Assembly: GCF_004115085.1 (NCBI RefSeq) | Contig: NZ_QXJP01000009.1 | Location: forward strand, 84,783 to 148,782 | Reading direction: 5' to 3' | Length of the DNA: 64,000 bases | From: Longirhabdus pacifica | Lineage (GTDB): Bacteria; Bacillota; Bacilli; Paenibacillales; DSM-105158 | In this document: piece by piece, positions 1-8,312 of the stretch | How positions within the stretch are numbered: position 1 is the stretch's first letter | Layout: each line of letters opens with the position of its first letter | Translations under genes and position numbers: made by a program | The notes under the pieces: model-generated | The model's database searches: none | Seen by the model: only the letters and a program-made list of their open reading frames with translations | What the model was told of the DNA's origin: nothing

Positions 1-14
1 GGGAGGACGTGAAT

Positions 15-740
15 ATGAGCTCATCTATGAACTATTTGATCGAACAAATATATCAGTATATGATGTGGCAAGCAGAAAAATTAAATAATGTAGAAAAAGA
101 AATGAAAGCATTAAAAGAGCAAATTGCAACGTTATGTGATGAACAACAAAAAGAAAAAATAGGAAAAATCGAATACAATTTCGATCAGTTGAAAGTAGAG
201 ACGTTAGAAGGCACGTTACATATCGGTGTATCTCCCCAAGATGGCCAAATGATAGAGGAATTTGCTGTTAATCAAGCCAATATGAAAAATGGGCAGCCAT
301 TTAACCAGCAAGGACTAGCACCCATTCAATTCAATCAAGCAACACAAATGGATCAAGGCAATGCCAATCAAGGGAATCCAGGCGGAAATGTTGGCAATAT
401 GCAGGCAAATCAGACGCCACAAGCCTCTAGTGAGTGGTATCCTTCTATTCAAAAGACCATTCATGCATATTTAGATGAAGAAGTATATGAACAAATGATT
501 CAATTGGAAAATCAGCATGCAGCTGTATTAATACAGTCCGAACGGACATGGATTATAGAGGATATTAGAAAACAAATCGATACAAGAATTAAAGGATATA
601 TGAACAAACCTTGGAGCAAAGAGCAAATTATTGCGCAAGTGAAGCAAGATATTACGATGGCGATGGATACCTATTTAAGCAAAAGACCCAAACAAGATGG
701 TGAACCACCCACACCTCCTCCTTCATCTCCTACATCATAA
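15..740 (+). CDS. gerPC: Spore germination protein GerPC
   Basis: GerP proteins are made in the mother cell during sporulation and lie in the inner spore coat, where they let small germinants reach their receptors. The N-terminal 50 residues form a charged coiled coil (YLIEQIYQYM onward). It is followed by the family hallmark FDQLKVETLEGTLHIG at about residues 57-72. The middle (about residues 95-140) is an Asn/Gln/Gly-rich insert that makes this copy longer than the roughly 200-residue B. subtilis protein. The tail ends in a Pro-rich stretch. GGGAGG at 1-6 sits too close to a GTG at 9 but about 8 bases from the ATG at 15, so I start at 15. gerPA and gerPB would lie upstream, outside the window. 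No gerPD-F follows; the next gene is convergent. Confidence 0.88.
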   Translation: MSSSMNYLIEQIYQYMMWQAEKLNNVEKEMKALKEQIATLCDEQQKEKIGKIEYNFDQLKVETLEGTLHIGVSPQDGQMIEEFAVNQANMKNGQPFNQQGLAPIQFNQATQMDQGNANQGNPGGNVGNMQANQTPQASSEWYPSIQKTIHAYLDEEVYEQMIQLENQHAAVLIQSERTWIIEDIRKQIDTRIKGYMNKPWSKEQIIAQVKQDITMAMDTYLSKRPKQDGEPPTPPPSSPTS

Positions 741-777
741 AACGTGTCAAGAAATGACACCATTCTTGAACACGTTT
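741..777. terminator. Bidirectional hairpin between convergent genes
   Basis: An inverted repeat of about 13 bp with one bulged base (AACGTGT-CAAGAA against TTCTTGAACACGTT) lies between the stop of gerPC and the stop of the convergent small Pro/Tyr-rich gene. There is no long U tract, so termination strength is uncertain. Confidence 0.5.
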
Positions 778-794
778 ATGGTACAAGCTGTCAC

Positions 795-1007
795 TTATCT
801 ATAAGGTGGTCTAGGTCTAGGTCTTGGACCGTAATAATAAGGCCTCGGACGTGGGTAATAATAAGGTCTTGGTCTGATGTAAGGATAAATGGGTCTCGGG
901 ACGACAACTACGGGATAAGGATACGGGTAAGGGTAGGGATATGGATACGGAGGTGGATAAGTAGAAGGAGTGGTATACGCCTTCGTTTGTACTTTGCCTT
1001 GCTTCAT
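795..1007 (-). CDS. Small Pro/Tyr/Arg-rich protein
   Basis: A 70-residue protein of extreme composition: a short polar N-terminus (MKQGKVQTKAY), then PYP dipeptide repeats, a VVVV break, and PRPYYY/RPRP repeats to the end. I do not recognise a family. It looks real because AAAGGAG lies about 10 bases before the ATG and a hairpin follows the stop. Low-complexity Tyr/Pro-rich proteins are common among spore coat and exosporium components, and it sits tail-to-tail with gerPC, so a spore-surface role is a reasonable guess but only inference. Tyrosines could be substrates for oxidative cross-linking. The opposite-strand reading frame over the same bases is a shadow of these repeats. Confidence 0.6.
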   Translation of the reverse strand: MKQGKVQTKAYTTPSTYPPPYPYPYPYPYPYPVVVVPRPIYPYIRPRPYYYPRPRPYYYGPRPRPRPPYR

Positions 1008-1043
1008 CCGTCTTTCATCTCCTTTCTTTGCAAATCAATCCAT

Positions 1044-1170
1044 ACTATAAGTTGAATTAACTTGTTAAACCAATTTATTACCACGATGACTAAGATGGAG
1101 AAGTCTCAATATCACAACCTTTGCGCGTCGCTACTGAGGCGCAAACTTGGTTCTTTCTTCATCTTATATA
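1044..1170 (+). repeat. Multi-hairpin intergenic repeat, copy A
   Basis: First of five copies of a dispersed element of about 130-150 bp. It begins with a TATAAGTTGAATTAACTT arm. Next comes ACTAAGATGGAGAAG, then a hairpin made of a GCG-rich arm and its complement (GAGGCGCAAAC), and it ends with TTCTTCATCTTATAT, which is the inverted complement of the AAGATGGAGAA segment. The other copies are at 2358-2510, 24882-25047, 34506-34685 and 40549-40650. All are intergenic. I see no coding capacity. Confidence 0.65.
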
Positions 1171-1244
1171 TCATATGCAAAAAAGGCGAAAGTGCATAAA
1201 GTTTAACGTCATTTTTCCATTTTATTTGCAAAGTGAAGCACATG

Positions 1245-1279
1245 AAAAAAGGAGTGCAATACGACTGCACTCCTTTTTT
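1245..1279. terminator. Rho-independent terminator of msrAB
   Basis: A perfect 14-bp stem (AAAAAAGGAGTGCA / TGCACTCCTTTTTT) with a 7-base loop, flanked by A and T runs, so it can work in both directions. It lies about 25 bases past the msrAB stop on the minus strand. Confidence 0.85.
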
Positions 1280-1303
1280 ATCTATATATTTTTTATGACA
1301 ACA

Positions 1304-2311
1304 TTACTTTGAGGAATCAAAGTATTTTATATATTCCTTATAGCCCTCTTTTTCTAAATCTTTCACAGGGATGAAACGTAATGCAGCAGAATTAATACAA
1401 TATCTTAAGCCACCAGCTTCTGTTGGGCCATCATTGAATACATGACCTAAATGTGAATCCGCTACAGAGCTTCTAATTTCAGTGCGTACCATATTGTGGC
1501 TGGTGTCTTCTTTTTCAACGACAACCTTTTCATTCACGGGCTTAGAGAAACTTGGCCATCCACAACCGGAATCGAATTGATCTATACTCGTAAACAATGG
1601 TTTTCCAGAAACGATATCGACATAGAGGCCTTGTTTATCATTATCATAGAACTCATTTTGAAATGGAGCTTCTGTTCCACTTTCTTGCGTGATTAAAAAT
1701 TGTTCATTGGTCAATACTGCTTTAAGTTCTTCTTCTGTAGGTTTTAAGTAAAGATCTTGTGCTTTTTTATTTTTCCACATGTCTTCTAAATAGCAAGCAC
1801 GGCCAGAGCCTTCTTTGTAACTACTATAATGTTCAGGTTTCTTTAAATAAAAATCTTGATGGTGCTCTTCCGCAGTGTAAAACTTAGTCAGCGGGACAAT
1901 AGGAGTCACAATCGGTTTGTCAAACACACCAGATTGGTCAAAAAACGCTTTTGCTCGCTCCGCTAATTGTTTTTCTGTTTCGTTAGCGTAAAAAATAGCT
2001 GTTTCATACTGAGTTCCACGATCAACAAATTGACCGCCAGCATCCGTAGGATCAATATTTTTGAAAAAGACTTCTAATAAAGCCGTATAAGTTACTTTGG
2101 TTGGGTCATACGCAATGCGGACAGCTTCAATGTGTCCTGTGCTGCCGCTACAAACTTGCTCGTAGCTAGGATCTTTCATGTCACCGCCAGTATAACCTGC
2201 TTCAGAAGCAATCACACCGTCTAAATCTTTAAAAGGTGGTACCATGCACCAAAAACAGCCACCAGCGAATACAGCATGTTTTGTTTGTTGTTGTTCTATT
2301 TTTTCATTCAT
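1304..2311 (-). CDS. msrAB: Bifunctional peptide methionine sulfoxide reductase MsrA/MsrB
   Basis: A fused repair enzyme that reduces both epimers of oxidised methionine in proteins, recharged by thioredoxin. The MsrA domain comes first (about residues 10-165), with the active-site motif GCFWC at residues 18-22 and an EEHHQDFY segment near 148. The MsrB domain follows (about 190-325), with SGCGWPSF and the catalytic [11 protein letters not shown]. The zinc-binding CxxC pairs of many MsrB proteins are absent. At 335 residues it has the usual length for an MsrA-MsrB fusion. The ATG at 2311 is preceded by AAAGGTGG. It is transcribed alone and ends in the strong hairpin at 1245-1279. Confidence 0.95.
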   Translation of the reverse strand: MNEKIEQQQTKHAVFAGGCFWCMVPPFKDLDGVIASEAGYTGGDMKDPSYEQVCSGSTGHIEAVRIAYDPTKVTYTALLEVFFKNIDPTDAGGQFVDRGTQYETAIFYANETEKQLAERAKAFFDQSGVFDKPIVTPIVPLTKFYTAEEHHQDFYLKKPEHYSSYKEGSGRACYLEDMWKNKKAQDLYLKPTEEELKAVLTNEQFLITQESGTEAPFQNEFYDNDKQGLYVDIVSGKPLFTSIDQFDSGCGWPSFSKPVNEKVVVEKEDTSHNMVRTEIRSSVADSHLGHVFNDGPTEAGGLRYCINSAALRFIPVKDLEKEGYKEYIKYFDSSK

Positions 2312-2357
2312 TATTAACCCACCTTTATATTTTATCTGTTCCGTGATGTTGCGTAGT

Positions 2358-2510
2358 CTATATATAAGATAAAGAATTGACGAAAAATAAGTTTACGCCA
2401 TAATATCCAAGCGTAAAAATTGTAATGTAGAATCTCTCCATCTTATGTATAGCGTTAATAAGTTGCATGAATAAAACAAATTCATTCAATTTATATATTA
2501 TAGCAGATTG
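2358..2510 (-). repeat. Multi-hairpin intergenic repeat, copy B
   Basis: Degenerate inverted copy of the element described at 1044-1170. AATAAGTTTACGCC with a diverged complement, CTCTCCATCTTATGT and AATAAGTTGCATGAAT are recognisable in that order. It fills most of the gap between msrAB and the acetyltransferase gene. No other feature is visible in that gap. Confidence 0.5.
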
Positions 2511-2590
2511 TTCAAGAAATGAAAGGCAACGCACAGTGATATAGATGGAGCATGAGAGATAGATAGATTAGAAAATGGAGGTAAATGCTG

Positions 2591-3043
2591 ATGATTCATT
2601 TACGAAGAGCGAAATCAGACGATAGTCATATCTATACATTGATTGAAGAACAATTGCTGCCTTATACGAAAGAAAGCAATCCACATGTCAAATGGAATAT
2701 GGTGATCTGTAAGAAAAGGCTAGCGAAAGGCATCACGTGGGTGATAGATACAGAGCAATCTAAATTCGTTGGTTTTATCCATGTATTGCCTAAATACCAA
2801 GACGTGAACGTGGATTTACTAGCGGTTAGACCGAAGTATCAAGGAAATGGCTATGGGAAGCAATTACTTTATAAAGCGCATCATTATGCATTAGAGAATG
2901 GCTATGGTCACGTCTATGTTTACGTAGATCGACGTAACAAAGGCGCACAAAAATTTTACAAAAGGGAAGGATACGCCTCTATCGGATACGATAAGGAAAC
3001 CGACACCTATTTATATAAAAGAAAAATGAAAAATATAATGTAA
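2591..3043 (+). CDS. GNAT-family N-acetyltransferase
   Basis: A small cytoplasmic acetyltransferase of about 150 residues that should transfer an acetyl group from acetyl-CoA to an unknown amine. The GNAT core is clear: the beta-4 strand VNVDLLAVRPKYQGNGYGKQ holds the acetyl-CoA pyrophosphate loop (QGNGYGK), and the C-terminal half has the usual NKGAQKFYKREGY helix. GGAGG at 2577-2581 is only 3 bases from an ATG at 2585 but 9 from the in-frame ATG at 2591, so I prefer 2591. It stands alone, and neither the motifs nor the neighbours reveal the substrate. Confidence 0.85.
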   Translation: MIHLRRAKSDDSHIYTLIEEQLLPYTKESNPHVKWNMVICKKRLAKGITWVIDTEQSKFVGFIHVLPKYQDVNVDLLAVRPKYQGNGYGKQLLYKAHHYALENGYGHVYVYVDRRNKGAQKFYKREGYASIGYDKETDTYLYKRKMKNIM

Positions 3044-3183
3044 TGCTTTATGCTTTGGTCATTATGCTACACCTTGTATTTTACTATATGTACAACTGTA
3101 GATGTGCAGTTGCAATGGTTCACCTTTATGCAGGTTTTTGCATTTAATACAATATCCTATGTAGGTGATAGAGGTGATATACG

Positions 3184-3555
3184 ATGTATTTCAATTTGTT
3201 CATGGACAGTAATAAAGAGGATAGCTATAGCCATGCAAAGCAAAATGATGTATTGTTACATCAACACAAAAATATGCAACAAGAGAGTCACATACCTCCT
3301 CCACCGACAGAGGAGATTCTTTTCTTCAACAACGGAAAAGATCGTAGCTTGATGGATGCATCCATGCTGCCTTCCATGGTGGATCATCACATTTATGTAT
3401 CCATGAAGCAGCAGCAACCATTTTGGTTTTATGTGAAGCATGTCAATGAAAATAGCGTGTTAGGATATCGTTGGGTGGAGAACAAATGGTTTTATTATTG
3501 TATGAATATTTCCTCTATAACGGAAATGTATTGTCATCATCCATATATGAAATGA
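3184..3555 (+). CDS. Hypothetical protein, 123 residues
   Basis: I recognise no family. GAGGTGA at 3171-3177 lies 6 bases before the ATG. The C-terminal half looks like a folded small domain rich in aromatics (PFWFYVKHVNENSVLGYRW, NKWFYYCMN), while the N-terminal half is polar with a PPPP stretch near residue 39. It has no signal peptide or membrane segment. It lies just upstream of tdk with a 70-base gap containing a TATAAT at 3581, so tdk probably has its own promoter. The gap between the acetyltransferase and this gene shows nothing notable. Confidence 0.6.
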   Translation: MYFNLFMDSNKEDSYSHAKQNDVLLHQHKNMQQESHIPPPPTEEILFFNNGKDRSLMDASMLPSMVDHHIYVSMKQQQPFWFYVKHVNENSVLGYRWVENKWFYYCMNISSITEMYCHHPYMK

Positions 3556-3625
3556 AACCACGAAAGTCTTCGTTATGATGTATAATACAAAAGTAAAGTT
3601 GAAATGGAAGAAGAGGGAATGAACA

Positions 3626-4213
3626 ATGGCACAATTATATTTTCGTTATGGAACGATGAACTCATCCAAATCTGCACAACTATTGATGGTAAATCATAAT
3701 TACGAAGAACAAGGCAAGAAGACCATCATTTTCAAACCCGCATTAGATACGAGAGATGGGAAATATGTCAAGTCAAGAGCACTCATAGGAAACGTGACCG
3801 CTACCATCATCCAAAAAGAAGACAAAGGCGAAATGTTTCAACACGCGAAGTCCATTATGCCAGATTGTGTGCTAGTAGATGAAGCACAGTGGCTGCATGA
3901 AAACCATATCGATGAATTGACAGATATCGTAGATGAGCTCTCTATTCCTGTCATTTGCTATGGATTGCTAACGGATTTCCAAGGACATTTATTTGACGGC
4001 AGTAGAAGATTGCTAGAAGTAGCAGATAAGCGTGAAGAAGTAAAAACTGTCTGTCGCTATTGTAATAAAAAGGCGATGTTTAACATGCGTGTGTTTGAAG
4101 GGGAACCGATTTTCCATGGGGAGCAATTGCAAGTGGGAGGAAACGAAAGTTATATTCCCGTGTGTCGCAAATGCTTTAAAGATAGAAAGCAGAAATGGGA
4201 ATCTAATGCGTAA
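3626..4213 (+). CDS. tdk: Thymidine kinase
   Basis: Phosphorylates thymidine to dTMP with ATP in the pyrimidine salvage pathway. The N-terminus MAQLYFRYGTMNSSKS matches the E. coli-like Tdk group rather than the B. subtilis group. The Walker A loop is unusual: Ser replaces the Gly normally found before the Lys (SSKS instead of SGKS). The DEAQ Walker B-like motif is at about residues 90-93. A zinc site is formed by CRYC (about 145-148) and CRKC (about 182-185). At 195 residues it is full length. AGAGGGA precedes the ATG. The TATAAT at 3581-3586 is the best -10 candidate, but I could not find a convincing -35. Confidence 0.92.
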   Translation: MAQLYFRYGTMNSSKSAQLLMVNHNYEEQGKKTIIFKPALDTRDGKYVKSRALIGNVTATIIQKEDKGEMFQHAKSIMPDCVLVDEAQWLHENHIDELTDIVDELSIPVICYGLLTDFQGHLFDGSRRLLEVADKREEVKTVCRYCNKKAMFNMRVFEGEPIFHGEQLQVGGNESYIPVCRKCFKDRKQKWESNA

Positions 4214-4267
4214 CGAAGTAAGTGAGTGACAAGTCGTTACACATCATAAACAATGAAGGAATGGAAG

Positions 4268-4304
4268 AAGACGTTGCTGTGTTGCATGCATAGGCGTCTT
4301 TTTT
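4268..4304 (+). terminator. Weak terminator after tdk
   Basis: AAGACG and CGTCTT form a short stem around a loop of about 21 bases, followed by TTTTTT. The stem is short for its loop, so this is a tentative call. Confidence 0.4.
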
Positions 4305-4351
4305 GTGTTGCTATATTTTAATCATACATGTTCGCAAGAAAAATAAAGAAA

Positions 4352-4388
4352 ATGAAACCGTTTTCTCTGTACATTTGTCTGTTATAAT
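4352..4388 (+). promoter_or_regulatory. Extended -10 promoter with possible cre site
   Basis: TGTTATAAT at 4380-4388 is an extended -10 element about 50 bases before the transaldolase start; no clear -35 is visible. Just upstream, 4352-4367 (ATGAAACCGTTTTC onward) matches about 13 of 16 positions of the CcpA cre consensus, which would suit carbon-catabolite control of a sugar-phosphate enzyme. The cre reading is speculative. Confidence 0.4.
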
Positions 4389-4437
4389 ACAGGTATATGT
4401 TTGTAGTAATCACGAATGTGGACAAGGGGGAATGAAA

Positions 4438-5085
4438 ATGAAATTTTTCATTGATACAGCAAATATGCAAGAAATTCAAGAAGCGCATGCTGTTGGCATA
4501 CTGTCTGGCGTAACGACCAATCCGAGTCTAGTTGCGAAGGAGAATGTTGCCTTTCATGATCGCTTGAAAGAAATTACTTCCATTGTGAAAGGTTCTGTAA
4601 GCGCGGAGGTCATTGGCACTACAGCACCTGAAATGATAAAGGAAGGAAAAGAACTATCCGCCATTGCACCTAACATTACGGTCAAAGTTCCGATGACGTT
4701 AGAAGGGTTGAAAGCAGTGAAAGCTCTTTCTGACGACAATATTAAAACAAACGTAACACTTATATTTAATGCAAATCAGGCGCTACTGGCAGCGAGAGCA
4801 GGGGCAACCTATGTATCACCTTTTTTAGGCAGACTAGATGATATTGGACATAACGGAATTGAACTTATTTCTACCATCGCTCAATTATTTGATATTCATC
4901 AAATTAAAACAGAAATTATCGCAGCTTCCATCCGTCATCCGATGCATATTACCGAAGCGGCATTAAACGGCGCTCACATTGCTACCGTTCCTTATAAAGT
5001 CATTATGCAGCTATGCAATCATCCACTTACAGATCAAGGCATAGAGAAGTTTTTAGCAGACTGGAATGATCGTACAACAACGTAA
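4438..5085 (+). CDS. Small transaldolase / fructose-6-phosphate aldolase family
   Basis: A 215-residue TIM-barrel aldolase of the TalC/FSA type. It acts on sugar phosphates in the non-oxidative pentose phosphate pathway through a Schiff-base lysine, here in ITVKVPMT at about residues 80-87. Other family marks are [11 protein letters not shown] at the N-terminus, [12 protein letters not shown], and [17 protein letters not shown] at 4426-4430 is 7 bases from the ATG at 4438 and only 1 base from an ATG at 4432, which fixes the start. It is transcribed alone and ends in a strong hairpin. The sequence alone cannot decide between transaldolase and fructose-6-phosphate aldolase activity. Confidence 0.9.
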   Translation: MKFFIDTANMQEIQEAHAVGILSGVTTNPSLVAKENVAFHDRLKEITSIVKGSVSAEVIGTTAPEMIKEGKELSAIAPNITVKVPMTLEGLKAVKALSDDNIKTNVTLIFNANQALLAARAGATYVSPFLGRLDDIGHNGIELISTIAQLFDIHQIKTEIIAASIRHPMHITEAALNGAHIATVPYKVIMQLCNHPLTDQGIEKFLADWNDRTTT

Positions 5086-5124
5086 TTGAACCGAAACATA
5101 TAAAGATGATAGATAAGCATAGAT

Positions 5125-5164
5125 ATAGACGCTAACCTCTAGTATGAAGTTAGCGTCTATTTTT
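5125..5164 (+). terminator. Rho-independent terminator after transaldolase
   Basis: A perfect 12-bp stem (ATAGACGCTAAC / GTTAGCGTCTAT), 12-base loop, then TTTT. It isolates the SHAEG cluster from upstream transcription. Confidence 0.85.
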
Positions 5165-5270
5165 CATGTTTTATTACATAACTTTTTTGCTATTTTTGTT
5201 AACGTCCTGCTCTCTTCCTGCACATTGACATGCTGTGTAAAAGTAATGCTATGATTAGCCATCCATCCTA

Positions 5271-5345
5271 ATAGGCAAAAGCACAGGCAGCCCCTTCCCT
5301 TCTTTCATACCTTATAACAGCCTAAATATGAAGGAGGAAGTTACA
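5271..5345 (+). promoter_or_regulatory. Conserved upstream block of SHAEG1 with CATACCTTA box
   Basis: The order TAGGCA - GCACAGGCAGCCCC - pyrimidine-rich tract - TTTCATACCTTA - AGCCTAAATATG - AAGGAGG is shared by most of the SHAEG genes. CATACCTTA at 5306-5314 fits the B. subtilis sigma-K -10 consensus CATAnnnTA and resembles sigma-E (CATACAnT). I see no convincing -35. A vegetative-like alternative, unique to this copy, is TTGACA at 5225-5230 with TATGAT at 5250, but its 19-base spacing is poor. Confidence 0.45.
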
Positions 5346-8057
5346 TTGATCTGCAACAGAAAAGACGATATCAACATATGTTCTACGGCACTCGGTCAAA
5401 ACACATGTGCCAGTGGAGAAGCATCGCTAGCCGAAGGAGCGAATACGACGGCGAATGGCTTTGGTTCACACAGTGAAGGGTGCAACACCGTAGCGAACGG
5501 AAGCTGCTCCCATGCGGAAGGCGCTAATACGACAGCCAACGGTGCAAACTCCCATGTCGAAGGAGGGAGTAACACGGCAATTGGCAGTAACTCTCATGCG
5601 GAAGGCTCCTTAACGATCTCCCAAGGTCTAGCCTCTCATGCTGAGGGGACAAATACAAGCGCAATTGGAACCAACTCCCATGCGGAAGGAACCAATACGA
5701 CAGTTAGCGGAAGCAACGGTCACAGCGAGGGGTTTGGCACAACGGTCGGAGCGAATGCTTTTGCTGGGCATGCGGAAGGGTTTCTGACTACTGCCAGTGG
5801 GTCTGTTTCGCATGCAGAGGGGAATCAAACTACAGCCAGTGGAACCAATGCACATGCGGAAGGAAATGCAACGACCGCCTTTGATAGCAATGCGCATGCA
5901 GAAGGAAATGCTACGAGTGCTGCTACAGATTGTCATGCGGAAGGTATCAGCACCATGGCACTTGCTGGAGGTGCTCACGCAGAAGGGAACAGCACCATCG
6001 CGACGGCTAGATTTTCCCATGCCGAAGGATGTAATACGACGGCTATGGGAGTATGCGCACATGCGGGAGGAACTGGTACGGTAGCCAGTGGGAATGCTGC
6101 GCATGCCGAAGGAATCAGTACCACAGCGAGCGGAAATGGTTCTCATGCCGAAGGGTTGAATACCACAGCGAGTAGTACTGTTTGTCATGCGGAAGGCAAT
6201 GGTACGACAGCCAGTGGAGAAGAAAGCCATGCGGAAGGGTTGAACACAGAGGCAAGTGGCGAACAAAGTCATGCGGAAGGTCAGAGTACAACCGCAAGCG
6301 GATGTGAAAGTCATGCGGAAGGATTAAATACCGTCGCAAGTGGGGATGAAAGCCATGCGGAAGGGATGGATACCGTGGCAAGTAGTCCACAAAGCCATGC
6401 CGAAGGAAGTGGAACAGTTGCTGGAGGTACCGCATCCCACGCCGAGGGATTGGCTACGATAGCCAGTGGAGAGCATAGTCATGCCGAAGGATTAGATACC
6501 GTCGCAAGTGGGGATGAAAGTCATGCGGAAGGAAACAACACATCCGCGGAAGGTAACCATAGCCATGCGGAAGGAAACAATGCAACCGCAAGCGGCAACA
6601 GCAGCCATGTGGAAGGAGCCAGTACAATAGCAAGTGGTTCTGCTTCTCATGCCGAAGGAGACAACACATCCGCGAGTGGAGACCAAAGTCATGCGGAAGG
6701 AAATAGTACAATGGCGAGTGGTCCACAAAGTCATGCGGAAGGAAGTGGGACAGTTGCAGGTGCCACTGCTGCGCATGCGGAAGGAAGTAGTACCATCGCT
6801 AGTGGATTGGGCTCTCACGCAGAAGGAACGGGTACAACGGCTAGCGGCGACGCTTCGCATGCGGAAGGAAGCGATTGTATTGCAATGGGGGAGTTTAGTC
6901 ATGCGGAAGGATTTGACACGGTTGCTTCTGGTAGTAGCTCCCATGCCGAAGGTTCTGGTACGACAGCCAGTGGAGCTAGCGCTCATGCGGAAGGAGCAGG
7001 GACTACGGCTAGCGGATCTGAAAGTCATGCGGAAGGATTGACCAACATTGCAGGGGGAACTGCGTCGCACGCGGAGGGAGTAAGTAACATAGCGGGAGCA
7101 CTGGCTTCGCATGCGGAAGGAAATAGTACGATTGCAATGGGAGATGCTTCACATGCGGAAGGAATAGGTACTTTTGCAGGAGCATCCGCTTCGCATGCGC
7201 AAGGAATCAGTACTACAATAGGCGTAACGTTGAGTAGTGCTCATATCATGGGAAATGTCGGTTCGGCTAAATTTGAAAATTCATGGCATCTAGCCGCAGG
7301 AGCGTTTGGTGTGACCGGGAACGGCATCGCTGCTTTCATTCGTGGTGATGGTGCAAGTGCTGGCTTCGCCTGCTTCGATGGCGTAAATATGGGCGGTAAC
7401 TGTAACACATGTGACTTTGCTGAAATGTTCGAAACTCATGACGGTAATTCCATTGATGTCGGCTACTTCGTTACACTAGAGTTTAATAAAATACGGATCG
7501 CTACCCATCTCGATAGTTATATTCTCGGTGTCGTTAGCGCGACGCCAGGCATCGTGAGTGGATCGTCGGAGATGCATTGGAAAGGACAATATGAGATGAA
7601 CGAGTGGGGACAATATGTCTATGATACAGAGTATATCCCTGCAAAAGTCAACGATGATGGTGACATTATCGAGCCAGCAAAAGAAGTCAAGCGAAGAAGA
7701 GTCCATGCCCATTATCGAGATGACGTGCCATATCAATCTAGGCAAGAGCGTCCAGAGTGGGCTCCTGTTGCGTTAGTAGGTCAGGTGAGAGTGCGAGATG
7801 ATGGGACTTGCGAAGAGAATGGTTATTGTATGCCGAACATCGAAGGGATGGCTACAAAAGCAGATTATGGATATCGGGTGATGGAACGAACAGGGGAACG
7901 ACAAGTGCTTATCCTTCTCAACGGCGATCAATACTTGCAGCAGAATACGTTAAGACAAGAAGTTTCACGATGTCATGATGAAAACCAAAAGCTTAAGGTA
8001 GAGATGGTTGTTTTACAAGAGCAGATGAAAAATATATTGCGCTATATAAAAAAATAA
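5346..8057 (+). CDS. SHAEG1: YadA-head-like repeat protein with Peptidase_G2 domain (type A)
   Basis: Prototype of a ten-member family. From the N-terminus: a Cys-containing cap (ICNRKDD, NICSTALGQ, NTCASGE); about 42 tandem 14-residue repeats of consensus xxTxASGxxSHAEG, like the YadA/Hep_Hag left-handed beta-roll; a link (SAHIMGN, ENSWHLAAGAFGV); a Peptidase_G2 domain with CDFAEMFE near residue 690; and a short coiled coil. In phage neck appendages this domain is an intramolecular chaperone that trimerises the fibre and then cuts itself off. Here the cut would leave a C-terminal piece of about 210 residues. Start: an in-frame ATG at 5328 overlaps the AAGGAGG, whereas TTG at 5346 is correctly spaced and is the start form in most paralogues. 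One 13-residue and one 16-residue repeat break the period. There is no signal peptide. Confidence 0.85.
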   Translation: MICNRKDDINICSTALGQNTCASGEASLAEGANTTANGFGSHSEGCNTVANGSCSHAEGANTTANGANSHVEGGSNTAIGSNSHAEGSLTISQGLASHAEGTNTSAIGTNSHAEGTNTTVSGSNGHSEGFGTTVGANAFAGHAEGFLTTASGSVSHAEGNQTTASGTNAHAEGNATTAFDSNAHAEGNATSAATDCHAEGISTMALAGGAHAEGNSTIATARFSHAEGCNTTAMGVCAHAGGTGTVASGNAAHAEGISTTASGNGSHAEGLNTTASSTVCHAEGNGTTASGEESHAEGLNTEASGEQSHAEGQSTTASGCESHAEGLNTVASGDESHAEGMDTVASSPQSHAEGSGTVAGGTASHAEGLATIASGEHSHAEGLDTVASGDESHAEGNNTSAEGNHSHAEGNNATASGNSSHVEGASTIASGSASHAEGDNTSASGDQSHAEGNSTMASGPQSHAEGSGTVAGATAAHAEGSSTIASGLGSHAEGTGTTASGDASHAEGSDCIAMGEFSHAEGFDTVASGSSSHAEGSGTTASGASAHAEGAGTTASGSESHAEGLTNIAGGTASHAEGVSNIAGALASHAEGNSTIAMGDASHAEGIGTFAGASASHAQGISTTIGVTLSSAHIMGNVGSAKFENSWHLAAGAFGVTGNGIAAFIRGDGASAGFACFDGVNMGGNCNTCDFAEMFETHDGNSIDVGYFVTLEFNKIRIATHLDSYILGVVSATPGIVSGSSEMHWKGQYEMNEWGQYVYDTEYIPAKVNDDGDIIEPAKEVKRRRVHAHYRDDVPYQSRQERPEWAPVALVGQVRVRDDGTCEENGYCMPNIEGMATKADYGYRVMERTGERQVLILLNGDQYLQQNTLRQEVSRCHDENQKLKVEMVVLQEQMKNILRYIKK

Positions 8058-8230
8058 TAACTTCATACCTTTGAACTACACGCCACTATATATGAACGAA
8101 ATGATTTTTCTCCTGTTCATGTTGGTGGTTTATTTATGGTTTTCTTTCTTTTACATATTGTCGTTCTCTAGGCACGCACCTATACCAGTTGTAGCACATT
8201 GAGATCATTGATATAGATACAGCTATTTTA

Positions 8231-8312
8231 TAGGCAATTGCACACGCAACACCATCCATTCTTTCATACCCTATATCACTATAGTAGCCTATACATGAAG
8301 GAGGAAGTTACG
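8231..8312 (+). promoter_or_regulatory. Conserved upstream block of SHAEG2 with CATACCCTA box
   Basis: CATACCCTA lies at 8265-8273, followed by TATCACTATAGTAGCC and AAGGAGG. The layout matches the block before SHAEG1, though the GCACAGGC part is diverged (GCACACGC). The preceding gap from 8058 contains no clear terminator. Confidence 0.45.

Noticed and set aside
744..1055. Plus-strand open frame opposite the Pro/Tyr-rich gene
   Set aside because: No ribosome site; its Arg/Ile/Ser repeats mirror the opposite-strand PYP repeats.
3050..3352. Open frame between the acetyltransferase and the 123-residue gene
   Set aside because: No Shine-Dalgarno sequence and it overlaps the better supported frame starting at 3184.
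5628..7112. Long open frames on the minus strand and in other frames across the SHAEG genes, with Cys/Arg/Ser-rich or Met-rich repeats
   Set aside because: They are by-products of the 42-bp periodicity, which keeps alternative frames free of stops. They lack ribosome sites and change composition with the sense repeat. The same holds for the shadows at 8577-9578, 10841-11947, 13527-14781, 43531-44696 and 45820-49686.
5439..7205. CRISPR-like regular repeats in the SHAEG genes
   Set aside because: The 42-bp repeats are continuous, degenerate and in frame with a long gene; there are no unique spacers between identical repeats.
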